Origin: Pectobacterium polonicum
GTDB lineage: Bacteria; Pseudomonadota; Gammaproteobacteria; Enterobacterales; Enterobacteriaceae
Assembly (NCBI RefSeq): GCF_005497185.1
Contig: NZ_RJTN01000005.1
Coordinates: 130,953 to 194,952, forward strand
Reading direction: 5' to 3'
Length of the DNA: 64,000 nucleotides
Each line of letters starts with the position of its first letter. Position 1 is the stretch's first letter. Shown piece by piece: positions 41,625 to 51,841 of this stretch. The notes under the pieces were generated by a model. That model saw only the letters and a list, made by a program, of their open reading frames with translations. It did not search any database and was not told the origin of the DNA. A program made the translations under genes and the position numbers.

Positions 41625-42974
41625 TTACTCTTCCGTTAGTGCCAGATGCAGGCGATCCATTAAAGGCTTAAAGAGATAATTGACGAACGACCGCTCTCCG
41701 GTACGGACAAACCCCTGTACCGGCATGCCCGGTTTGACTTCCAGCCCCTCCAGAGCACGTTTCCCTGCCTCATCCACCTGAACGCGCAGGCTGTAATAGG
41801 GAGAGCCGTCCCGTTCATCCAGCAGGCGATCGGCGGACAACAGTTCGACGGTTCCCGCTACGCGCGGCGTCGTGCTTTGGTTAAACGCAACGAACTGAAG
41901 CTCAACGGGTAACCCCGGCCAGACTTTATCGACCAATTCAACGGGAAGGCGTGCATCCACCTGTAAAGGCTGATCGTCCGGTACGATCTCCAGAAGCGTC
42001 TGTCCCGGCGCAATAACACCACCTTCTGTAAATACCTTCAACCCGACCACCGTCCCGGAAACGGGCGCACGCATCTGGATATTCGCCAAATTGAAATCGG
42101 CTTTTTCCTTCTTGCTACCCACATCGCTCAGCAGTGCCCGGACTTCTGCCAGCTCGCTGTTTACTTCTTTGTCGTATTCTTGTTGGCGCTGGGCGATCAG
42201 CAGCGTTTGTTGCTCAATGTCACGGCGGGTGCGATTAATCTCTCCCGCCAACTGCGCGATATCACCGTTAAGCTGCGCCAGCAGACGTTCGTTCTCCAGC
42301 ATTTTGTTGCGCGGCACATAGTTTTCCGCCGCCAGTGAACGTAGCCCTTGTAGCTGTTGTTCCAGCGTTTCCCGCTGCTTCTGCTTGCTGGCCATCACCT
42401 GACGCTGTGCGCTGAGCGATGCCTCCATACCCGCAATACTCGTGCGCATCCCTTCTGCCTCAAGCCTAAGCGACTGCTGGCGGCTGTGCAGTAAATCGCG
42501 CTGTAATGCCGTAATCACGTTCATCTCTGGCTTTTCCGCTAGCGGTTGCAGACGGGGCGTCATCACCATGTCATTCAAGCGCTGCTGTTCAGCAAGCAGC
42601 CGACCTTCCCGCGCGACTAACTGTAAATACTGACCATCCAGACCTTCACTCGCCGAACGTGCATCAACCTCATTCAGCGTTAACAAAATCTGACCGACCT
42701 CCACCTTGTCGCCGTCTTTAACCTGAATTTTATCGACGATACCGCCCTGATTGTGCTGAACAACTTTGCGATTGCCAGAAATCACGACGCTGCCATTGAC
42801 CATGACGCCCTTGTCCAGCGGTGCAAACAGTGCCCACAGGAGAAAACCGCCGAACCCGGCGAGCACCAGCAACCATCCCAGACGCACGGCACGTTTTTCA
42901 TCGCGCCGCGCCGTCTGGTTCATACTATCTTCGCTTATTTCTGATGCGGACATGTCTTTCCCTGTATTCGTCAT
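41625..42974 (-). CDS. prtE: Membrane fusion protein PrtE
   Basis: A 449-residue HlyD-family adaptor. A cytoplasmic N-terminus is followed by one transmembrane helix (LGWLLVLAGFGGFLLWALF), then the lipoyl half (VVISGNRKVVQHNQGGIVDK), a long coiled-coil hairpin (LNDMVMTPRLQPL... to TLLIAQRQQEYDKEVNSEL) and the beta-barrel with VDARLPVELVDKVWPGLPVE. It links PrtD in the inner membrane with PrtF in the outer membrane. It begins six bases after prtD ends. Confidence 0.95.
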   Translation of the reverse strand: MTNTGKDMSASEISEDSMNQTARRDEKRAVRLGWLLVLAGFGGFLLWALFAPLDKGVMVNGSVVISGNRKVVQHNQGGIVDKIQVKDGDKVEVGQILLTLNEVDARSASEGLDGQYLQLVAREGRLLAEQQRLNDMVMTPRLQPLAEKPEMNVITALQRDLLHSRQQSLRLEAEGMRTSIAGMEASLSAQRQVMASKQKQRETLEQQLQGLRSLAAENYVPRNKMLENERLLAQLNGDIAQLAGEINRTRRDIEQQTLLIAQRQQEYDKEVNSELAEVRALLSDVGSKKEKADFNLANIQMRAPVSGTVVGLKVFTEGGVIAPGQTLLEIVPDDQPLQVDARLPVELVDKVWPGLPVELQFVAFNQSTTPRVAGTVELLSADRLLDERDGSPYYSLRVQVDEAGKRALEGLEVKPGMPVQGFVRTGERSFVNYLFKPLMDRLHLALTEE

Positions 42975-42980
42975 TCCCTG

Positions 42981-44708
42981 TTACGGCTGGACAGCGGCAG
43001 CAGGTGTCATTTGTGCTTGATTAGCGGCACGACGCGGCTGCAATTCGCTTAGAATGTCGCGTGCAGGCCCAAAACGCTGTTGTCTGCCTTGGTTAAGAAC
43101 CAGAATTTTATGCGCCAACGTGGTTAATGCAGGACGATGCGTAATCAGTACCACCGTCGCTCCCCGCTTTTGAAGATGCGAGATCGCCTGCGCCAGCGCC
43201 ATTTCACCTTCGTTGTCGAGGCTGGAGTTCGGCTCATCGAGTACCAGCAGGCAGGGCTCGCCATACACCGCACGTGCCAGCGCGATACGCTGCCGTTGCC
43301 CCCCCGACAGTCCGTTGCCGTCAGCGCCAAGAGGCGTGTCATATCCCTGTGGCTGACTAAGAATCATCTCGTGGACGCCTGCCAGCTTCGCCGCCGCGAC
43401 AATTTTTTCTGCGTCATGTTCGCCAAAGCGGGAAATATTCTCCGCCAGCGTGCCTTTAAACAGCTGTACATCTTGTGGCAGGTAACCCATTGCCGGACCA
43501 AACACCGTCTTATCTACCTGGCTGAGATCGGCACCATCCAGTCGAACCTTGCCACGAGTCGGTGCTTGCGTCGCGACCAGTAAACGTGCCAATGTGGATT
43601 TTCCTGAGCCTGATGCGCCCAGAATCGCCAGCGTTTCCCCCGCATGAAGCGAGAAATGGATATCCTGCAATCTTGATGCCCCTTGCGGCGTCTGCAATAA
43701 CACATTTTCGACGCTAAGCTGGCCAACAGGCGCTGGCAACGCCATCACCTCTGCTTTAGGCGGATACGCCGTCATAATTCGATTCAGGCGATGCCAGGCT
43801 TGCCGTGCGCTGCTTAACGGTTTCCAAATGCCAATAAACTGATCGATAGGGCTCAGCACGCGCCCGACAAGAATTGATCCGGCGATCATCATGCCCGGCG
43901 TGATTTCACCCTTAATCGCTAACATCGCCCCCACGCCAAGCATCAGCGATTGCAGAAAAATGCGCGCATGTTTTGACGCCGCCCCAACAACCGCGGCTCG
44001 TTCGCTCGCCAGATTTTGCAGGGTAATAAAGCGATAATGTTGCCCCAACCAGCGCCGACGTAAGTTAGGCAGCATCCCCATTGATTCAATCACTTCCGCA
44101 TTACGCAGTTGCGTATCCGCAAGATGAGTCGCCTGTAACGCTTCATGGTTTGCTTCTTCCAACGGCGACGTAGTGAGATACTGATTTAACCATGCCAGCA
44201 GCAGCAGAACCACCGTTCCCCCTAACGCCAGAAAGCCGAGAACCGGGTGAATGAGGAACAGCACTAATAAAAAGAAGGGAAACCAGGGAATATCGAAGAA
44301 AGCAAACAGTGAATTGCCCGTAATAAACTGCCGTAATAGCGTGAGATCGTTCAGCGCCTGACCCGCTTTTGCCTCGCCAGCCTCAAGATTGCGTTCAAAC
44401 GCGGCGTTGAAGACCTGCTGATTCAACTGTAGATCGATCCGCGTACCGAGTCGAACGACAACCAGACTCCGCACCCATTCGAGCGCCGCCATGAATATAC
44501 CCAGACCAGCAATCAGCAGCGTGAGCATCAGCAAGGTCGTACCATTCCCTGAAGCCAGTACGCGGTCGTAAACCTGAAGCATATAGAGAGAAGGCGACAG
44601 CATCAGTATATTAACGATGGCGCTGAACATCCCAATGCTCCAAAAGCTGCGCCGGAAAGGACGCAGTATACTCAACAACGAACGTTCCTTATTTGATAGT
44701 TGACTCAC
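42981..44708 (-). CDS. prtD: Type I secretion ABC transporter PrtD
   Basis: A 575-residue ABC exporter half-molecule. Residues about 20-300 hold six membrane helices. The ATPase domain has Walker [11 protein letters not shown] at about residue 364, signature [15 protein letters not shown] and Walker [13 protein letters not shown]. There is no N-terminal peptidase domain, as usual for exporters of C-terminal signals. It uses a GTG start at 44708 with a GGAGAG ribosome site. It recognises the C-terminal secretion signal of the serralysin upstream in the operon. Confidence 0.95.
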   Translation of the reverse strand: MSQLSNKERSLLSILRPFRRSFWSIGMFSAIVNILMLSPSLYMLQVYDRVLASGNGTTLLMLTLLIAGLGIFMAALEWVRSLVVVRLGTRIDLQLNQQVFNAAFERNLEAGEAKAGQALNDLTLLRQFITGNSLFAFFDIPWFPFFLLVLFLIHPVLGFLALGGTVVLLLLAWLNQYLTTSPLEEANHEALQATHLADTQLRNAEVIESMGMLPNLRRRWLGQHYRFITLQNLASERAAVVGAASKHARIFLQSLMLGVGAMLAIKGEITPGMMIAGSILVGRVLSPIDQFIGIWKPLSSARQAWHRLNRIMTAYPPKAEVMALPAPVGQLSVENVLLQTPQGASRLQDIHFSLHAGETLAILGASGSGKSTLARLLVATQAPTRGKVRLDGADLSQVDKTVFGPAMGYLPQDVQLFKGTLAENISRFGEHDAEKIVAAAKLAGVHEMILSQPQGYDTPLGADGNGLSGGQRQRIALARAVYGEPCLLVLDEPNSSLDNEGEMALAQAISHLQKRGATVVLITHRPALTTLAHKILVLNQGRQQRFGPARDILSELQPRRAANQAQMTPAAAVQP

Positions 44709-44725
44709 TGCGTTTGCCTCTCCTG

Positions 44726-45088
44726 TCAGGACTGTTTGTGCATCGTCCGTGTACTACCATCAGGCAATATCAGCGTATAGCCCTCTTTTTCCTTGCTAAA
44801 GAACACGACGGACTGCCCCTGCTCTTTCGTCAGCGTGATACCATCCGGCGTCGGCCGCCAGCCTACGGGAACATCGGATAACAGCGCTTTTAAACATTGA
44901 GCATCACCGTCAAGACGCCAGGTGCTATCCACTAACGGCGTATTGTGCAGCACAACCTCACACTGCTGTTCCCCGCCACGCAATTGCCATACGCCGCTTA
45001 GCTCACTTGCTGAAGGTAATTTCAGACTACTTGCCATACATCCTCCGCTTATTGCACTTAACAGCGCCGCGATGATTAATTTTTTCAT
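44726..45088 (-). CDS. inh: Serralysin inhibitor Inh
   Basis: A 120-residue periplasmic inhibitor of the alkaline metalloprotease family. The signal peptide [20 protein letters not shown] is followed by [19 protein letters not shown], in which the Ser-rich N-terminal strand enters the protease active site. Two cysteines (GEQQCEVVL and [10 protein letters not shown]) form the conserved disulfide. It protects the producing cell. The start at 45088 is used because it gives a proper signal peptide; the longer open frame to 45217 overlaps the protease gene. It lies between the protease and prtD, as in other soft-rot species. Confidence 0.93.
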   Translation of the reverse strand: MKKLIIAALLSAISGGCMASSLKLPSASELSGVWQLRGGEQQCEVVLHNTPLVDSTWRLDGDAQCLKALLSDVPVGWRPTPDGITLTKEQGQSVVFFSKEKEGYTLILPDGSTRTMHKQS

Positions 45089-45114
45089 AGTGGCCCCAAC
45101 TCGATAACAGAAAA

Positions 45115-45132
45115 GGACGGGTTTCCCCGCCC
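45115..45132 (-). terminator. Terminator/attenuator after the protease gene
   Basis: On the minus strand GGGCGGG, GAAA loop and CCCGTCC form a 7-bp stem with one G-U pair, followed by TTTTC, nine bases after the stop. It should reduce readthrough so that the protease is made in excess over its secretion system. Confidence 0.75.
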
Positions 45133-45140
45133 TTGCTACA

Positions 45141-47081
<1,941 letters not shown>

Positions 47082-49181
47082 TTATGGCATATCCCGCTGT
47101 TCAATCGGGAAGACAGGCAGCGCAGCCAGCAGTTGTGCACCATAACCTTTCGTCAGCAATCGCCTGTCATAAATGACAATTTCACCAAAGCAATCATGGC
47201 TACGAATAAGACGCCCAACTTGTTGGATAAGATTAAACGATGCGCTGGGCAAACTCTGTACGATAAACGGGTGCCGTTTGAGGCTTTTTAGCCATTCGCC
47301 TTCCGTCAAAATCACCGGGCTGTCGATGGGCGGAAACGCTATTTTATGGATATGCACCTGAGAAAGTAGCTCCCCTTTCAGATCCAACCCTTCCGCAAAC
47401 GACTGTAAGCCAATCAGCACGCTGGTCTGGCCTTCTTGTACCCGCTGACGATGTAACTCGACCAGTCTGTAGCGCGGCTTATCTCCCTGAACCAGTAGCA
47501 TCAGGCGTAAATCGGTGACCTGTGTCAGAAAGAGTTGCATGGCACGCTGGCTGGCAAACAGCATCAACATACCTTTATGCTTATCCTGTTTTAACTCCGC
47601 GCGGAAAAATTGTGCCATTTCAGCAATATGCTGCGCTTCTGATTCCATCAGCGGTTCATAACGCATCCTGGGAATGACCAGACGCCCCTGTTCACGGTGA
47701 TTGAACGGTGAGTCCAGCGCGATAAACGTGTCCCCTTCCTGTTCGCCCAAACCGGAAAGTTCCTGTATGCGCGCAAAGCTGTTCAGCGAACGCAACGTGG
47801 CCGATGTCACCACCACATGCGACACCTTACTCCACAGCAGCCTTTCAAGCTGATCGCAAACGCGAATTCCCGCGCAGTGCAGGTGAAGATGCGGCTGGTT
47901 ATCACGCATTTCCCGCGTAATCCATTTAGAAACCGGTGCGTTCGACGATTTTTCCATCGCCGCCAGCCGCCATAGCTTGCTCATCGACTCAAAGTAACCT
48001 TGCTGGCGGCTCATTTTCAGCAACGCGTGATAGACCCGCACCACGTCATGCTTGCCGGTTTTTTCGCTGAGGTCGTTGAGCATATACTCCACCAACGCTC
48101 GTAGCGTATCGGTCAGCTTGAACAATCGCACACAGAGCTCACGCATTTCATCGGGCATTTTTCCCATCGCAAAGCGGTATTCTGTTTCCTGCCCGTCATG
48201 CGGCAAAAACAGCCCGCACATTTGTGAGAAAGACAGTACACATTCACGGATCTCCTCACAGTGGCTGGTTAGCCGTTCACTGTTAGCGAGGCGCGGTGGC
48301 GATTTTGGCGCGAATTGCGCCATACACTGCCCGATGAGCTGCACCAACTGTTCCATTTGCGCCATCATATAGGCAGGATGAATATCACCGGACATCTCCA
48401 GCGTATCGCGGGCAACGTCGGGAATATGGTGCCCTTCATCAAGCACCAGCAGTAAATTCTTAGGGGGAGGAAGTACCGACTCACTCTCCATCGCCGCCAT
48501 CACCAGCGCATGGTTAGTGACGACGACATCCGCCTGTTCGATCTCACGCCGTGCGATGAAAAACGGACACTCGCGGTAATAATGACAGTTGTGCGCAAGG
48601 CAGTTCGCTTTATCCGTACACAGTTTTTGCCACAGGCTATCATCAATCGAGTCCTGATAATGATCGCGCAGCCCGTCCCAGACGTGGCCTTGCAGTGCTT
48701 TTTCAAGCTTTACACAGACGCGTTCTTCTTCTTTACTGGCAGACAGCCGTTCATCATCCAGGAAGAGCGGTAAATCCCCCTGCGCGTCGGGATCGGTTGC
48801 CAGCATTGCCAAATTACGCGGGCAAATATAACGACGCCGGCCAAATGCAGCGGTAAATTTCAGTTCGGGAATAAATTTCTGCAACAACGGCAAATCTTTG
48901 CTGTAAATCTGATCCTGCAACGCCACATTCGCGGTGCTGACCACCAGCGTTTTATCTTCCGCACGCCCGACAGCAATCCCAGGAATAAGGTAAGAAAGCG
49001 TTTTCCCGACGCCAGTAGGTGCTTCAATAGCCAGATGGCGCGGGTAATCACCCGCCAGCGTTTTCGCCACTTCGGCAATCATCTGTCGCTGGGGAACGCG
49101 GGAAATAAAATCCGGGATTTGCTCTTGCAGGGCCTTATACCATTGACCAATCTGCAACTTTATTGCGGGGGACAGCGTCAT
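47082..49181 (-). CDS. dinG: ATP-dependent DNA helicase DinG
   Basis: A 699-residue XPD-like Fe-S helicase. Walker A is AIEAPTGVGKTLSYLIPG at about residue 48. Four cysteines for the 4Fe-4S cluster lie in YICPRNLAML and DKANCLAHNCHYYRECPFF. Walker B (DEGH) is in LLLVLDEGHHIPD. C-terminal motifs include LVIPRMRYEP, GLQSFAEGLDLKGE and QQVGRLIRSHD. It unwinds D-loops, R-loops and forks. The ATG at 49181 (MTLSPAIKLQ) matches the E. coli protein start; the upstream extension to 49214 is not supported. No canonical LexA box was seen in front of it. Confidence 0.97.
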   Translation of the reverse strand: MTLSPAIKLQIGQWYKALQEQIPDFISRVPQRQMIAEVAKTLAGDYPRHLAIEAPTGVGKTLSYLIPGIAVGRAEDKTLVVSTANVALQDQIYSKDLPLLQKFIPELKFTAAFGRRRYICPRNLAMLATDPDAQGDLPLFLDDERLSASKEEERVCVKLEKALQGHVWDGLRDHYQDSIDDSLWQKLCTDKANCLAHNCHYYRECPFFIARREIEQADVVVTNHALVMAAMESESVLPPPKNLLLVLDEGHHIPDVARDTLEMSGDIHPAYMMAQMEQLVQLIGQCMAQFAPKSPPRLANSERLTSHCEEIRECVLSFSQMCGLFLPHDGQETEYRFAMGKMPDEMRELCVRLFKLTDTLRALVEYMLNDLSEKTGKHDVVRVYHALLKMSRQQGYFESMSKLWRLAAMEKSSNAPVSKWITREMRDNQPHLHLHCAGIRVCDQLERLLWSKVSHVVVTSATLRSLNSFARIQELSGLGEQEGDTFIALDSPFNHREQGRLVIPRMRYEPLMESEAQHIAEMAQFFRAELKQDKHKGMLMLFASQRAMQLFLTQVTDLRLMLLVQGDKPRYRLVELHRQRVQEGQTSVLIGLQSFAEGLDLKGELLSQVHIHKIAFPPIDSPVILTEGEWLKSLKRHPFIVQSLPSASFNLIQQVGRLIRSHDCFGEIVIYDRRLLTKGYGAQLLAALPVFPIEQRDMP

Positions 49182-49362
49182 GCATACTCTATATCTATGT
49201 AATCTGACCACCATTGTCCCACAGACGCCCGGCGGCGTCAGCCGATATCACGTTCGCAATGATTCCGGCCTCGACAATCTTTCGTCCAGCGATTAGGGTA
49301 AAACCCTGCCCTTGCCATGAGCGGTAAACGCTATCTTCGATAAACAATAGCTTCGGTAAATT

Positions 49363-50196
49363 ATGTCTTCAGTTCATGCTATCAACCAGTCGTACTGGTT
49401 TTCTTCTCGATTACCGCATGTTGAAAGCCGTACCACGCGCAACAGTCGCCAGGCCTATAAAACACACAGTCATGCGCAATTCTCGATTGGCGCGATCGAA
49501 CACGGCGAAACGCTTTGCCATTACCGCAACGAAACGCATCACCTACAGATTGGCGATCTGATCTTTATCGATCCCCAGCAGCCGCACAGCTGTAACCCGC
49601 TTCCTGGGAAAACGCGTAGCTACCACATGCTTTATCTGGATGCAGAGTGGTGTCTCGACCAGATCGCAACGCATTGTGGCTATCAGGCAGATAGCGTGCG
49701 TTGCAACTGTATCGTACTGCACGATCCGGCGCTGTTTATACGCTATCAGCACGTAGTCACCCTGCTGTATCAGGGCGACATCACGTCGGCAGACAACCAG
49801 CTAAAAACGATGCTGGAGCCCATTTGGCAACAATACTGCCTGCCAGAACCCTTATTAGCCCATCACCCATCGCAAACCACAACGCTGCACGTACGCGAAC
49901 GTCTGTTGAATAATTTACAAGAATCCCCGTCACTGGAAACGCTGGCAGATGAGCTGAATCTACGCCGCGAAACCATCGTGCGGCAGTTTCGTCACGATAC
50001 CGGTATTACACCGATGGCATTCCTTAATAACGCGCGTATTGAGTATGCCAAATCGCTGATGAAACAAGGTACGCCGCTGGTTGATGCCAGCTATCAAAGC
50101 GGCTTCTGCGATCAAAGCCATTTTCACAAAACGTTTGTGCAATACACCGCAGCCACACCGGGTCAGTACGCGCGATCAATATTTGACAATAAATAG
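49363..50196 (+). CDS. AraC-family transcriptional regulator
   Basis: A 277-residue regulator. Residues 15-130 form a cupin sensing domain (HSHAQFSIGAIEHGETLCHY and IGDLIFIDPQQPHSCNP) and residues 180-270 the double HTH (SLETLADELNLRRETIVRQF and PLVDASYQSGFCDQSHFHKT). It probably controls the adjacent LysE-type exporter, which starts 52 bases after it on the same strand, in response to an amino acid or related ligand. This regulator-exporter pairing is common. The ligand is unknown. Confidence 0.88.
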   Translation: MSSVHAINQSYWFSSRLPHVESRTTRNSRQAYKTHSHAQFSIGAIEHGETLCHYRNETHHLQIGDLIFIDPQQPHSCNPLPGKTRSYHMLYLDAEWCLDQIATHCGYQADSVRCNCIVLHDPALFIRYQHVVTLLYQGDITSADNQLKTMLEPIWQQYCLPEPLLAHHPSQTTTLHVRERLLNNLQESPSLETLADELNLRRETIVRQFRHDTGITPMAFLNNARIEYAKSLMKQGTPLVDASYQSGFCDQSHFHKTFVQYTAATPGQYARSIFDNK

Positions 50197-50248
50197 CCGA
50201 AAACCTTGTCTAGACTGGCTTCGATTATTTATCGAGGTCAGAAATATC

Positions 50249-50896
50249 ATGTTTATCAATCCCCTTTTTTCCGCCGATTCTCTTTTCCCTACCCATTTTC
50301 CTGCACTGGCGCTGGCACATTTTGTGGCGCTATTGAGCCCTGGCCCGGATTTCTTTCTGTTGACGGCCTACGCCATTCGCTACCGGCTGCGTGGTAGCGC
50401 GGGAATCTGTCTGGGCATCGCGCTGGGAAATGGCATTTATATCCTGCTGGCGGCGATCGGCTGGGCAGGCATCCAGCATTCGCCAACACTTTTTACCGTC
50501 ATCGAATTGGGCGGTGCGGCTTATCTGATCTGGATTGGCTACCAGCTACTGAAAAGTCGTTCTGTCCCGTTGCTACAGGCAGAGCAGCAGTCCAACGGTT
50601 GTCCAACGCTGCGCAAACAAATTCTACTGGGGCTCGGTTCGTCACTGCTGAATCCTAAAAACATGCTGTTCTACATCAGCCTGATGACCAGTATTCTTGG
50701 GCCGCATGTGACACCTGCGCAACAATTTGTCAGCGGAAGTTGGATGTTTTCTATGGTGTTGGTGTGGGATCTGCTCATCGCTGCGCTGATCGCTCGTCCG
50801 CGAGTTCAGCAGCGTTTAACGCGCTGGATTAACCCAATTGAGCGCGGTGCTGGCATCATTTTACTGTTTTTCGGCCTGATGCTTTTATTTCGGTAA
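50249..50896 (+). CDS. LysE/RhtB-family amino acid exporter
   Basis: A 215-residue inner-membrane protein with six hydrophobic segments. The family motif near the start reads LAHFVALLSPGPDFFLLTAY, followed by GICLGIALGNGIYILLAAIG and GAAYLIWIGYQLLKSRS. LysE/RhtB proteins export amino acids. The start at 50249 has GAGGT about 11 bases upstream; a longer open frame back to 50081 overlaps the AraC gene. It forms a likely pair with the upstream regulator. Confidence 0.9.
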   Translation: MFINPLFSADSLFPTHFPALALAHFVALLSPGPDFFLLTAYAIRYRLRGSAGICLGIALGNGIYILLAAIGWAGIQHSPTLFTVIELGGAAYLIWIGYQLLKSRSVPLLQAEQQSNGCPTLRKQILLGLGSSLLNPKNMLFYISLMTSILGPHVTPAQQFVSGSWMFSMVLVWDLLIAALIARPRVQQRLTRWINPIERGAGIILLFFGLMLLFR

Positions 50897-50987
50897 TAAA
50901 GTGTACTTAAAAAGTGAGAAGCGTTTCGGCCTTGTTTCATGGGCTGAAGGCATTATAATTCGGAGCAGTTAACAAAAGGATAACCTG

Positions 50988-51095
50988 ATGACTCTTCAAA
51001 AAATCGGCATTATCGGTCTTTTTGCCTTTCTCGCCTTAGGCGGTATGTCCGGCATGATGCTGGTGGGCTACATTATTATCGAGCACGCGGGCTAA
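50988..51095 (+). CDS. 35-aa single-span membrane peptide
   Basis: A short gene encoding MTLQKIGIIGLFAFLALGGM followed by SGMMLVGYIIIEHAG. It has an AAAAGGA ribosome site seven bases before the ATG. One hydrophobic segment with small residues (GGMSGMM) is flanked by few charged residues. Such peptides are typical of small enterobacterial membrane regulators, but I do not recognise a named one. It lies in the gap between the exporter and the convergent idi gene and would be missed by length cut-offs. Confidence 0.55.
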   Translation: MTLQKIGIIGLFAFLALGGMSGMMLVGYIIIEHAG

Positions 51096-51179
51096 GGCTT
51101 TCGACCCACAACGCTGCCTCTACGGCACGAGTGCACGAAACAGTGCCGCACGGAAACGCGGCAATTAACCTCGCCTTAA

Positions 51180-51719
51180 TTAACCGGATTGTTCAGACTG
51201 AAACGTCTGCCAATACTCAGGAATACGCGCGAAAGTCAGCTGGAACCAGGCCGTAAATTGCTCAGGTGTTGCCACCATTCGCCCTGCTATCTCATCTAGA
51301 GACTGGTATTCATAGCTCGACACTTCATCGGGATTGATCTGCGGAACGTCATCCGTCACGCCAAAGTACACATGTCCCAGTTCATGCTCAATCAACCCGT
51401 TATCCAGCGGCAGGCGATAGGTCAACGTAAACATCGGCGTCAGCGCACAGCGTAACCCCATCTCTTCATACAAACGGCGGTGTGCCGCCTGTAACGTCTC
51501 TTCACCGGGTGCAGGGTGGCTGCAACAGGTATTACTCCATAAACCACCGCTGTGATATTTCTCTTCTGCCCGCTGCTGTAATAACAACTGCTGACGAGAG
51601 TTGAAAATATAGACGGTAATCGCACGGTGTAACGCACCTTTTACGTGCGCTTCCTGCTTTTCCATGACGCCAGTTGGCCTGTCATTTTCATCAACCAGCA
51701 CGACTTCAGTCAACGGCAT
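51180..51719 (-). CDS. idi: Isopentenyl-diphosphate isomerase (type I)
   Basis: A 179-residue type I Idi with a Nudix-like fold, interconverting IPP and DMAPP in isoprenoid synthesis. Catalytic residues: Cys in SNTCCSHPAPGE and Glu in NGLIEHELGHVYFGV, with metal-binding His in KYHSGGLWSNTCCSHP. RRLYEEMGLRCALTPM is the Nudix-like helix. The ATG at 51719 has AGGAACAAGG upstream. The gene stands alone. Enterobacteria use the MEP pathway so idi is not essential. Confidence 0.93.
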   Translation of the reverse strand: MPLTEVVLVDENDRPTGVMEKQEAHVKGALHRAITVYIFNSRQQLLLQQRAEEKYHSGGLWSNTCCSHPAPGEETLQAAHRRLYEEMGLRCALTPMFTLTYRLPLDNGLIEHELGHVYFGVTDDVPQINPDEVSSYEYQSLDEIAGRMVATPEQFTAWFQLTFARIPEYWQTFQSEQSG

Positions 51720-51841
51720 ACCTTGTTCCTGCAAAAGCTTATTCTCCGGTAATCACGCTTTATTTCGAAAATCACACTGTATTTCGGTAATAACCATTCA
51801 TGTATTCGCCGCCGGAAGCACCGGCGGCGAGACGGACTTTA

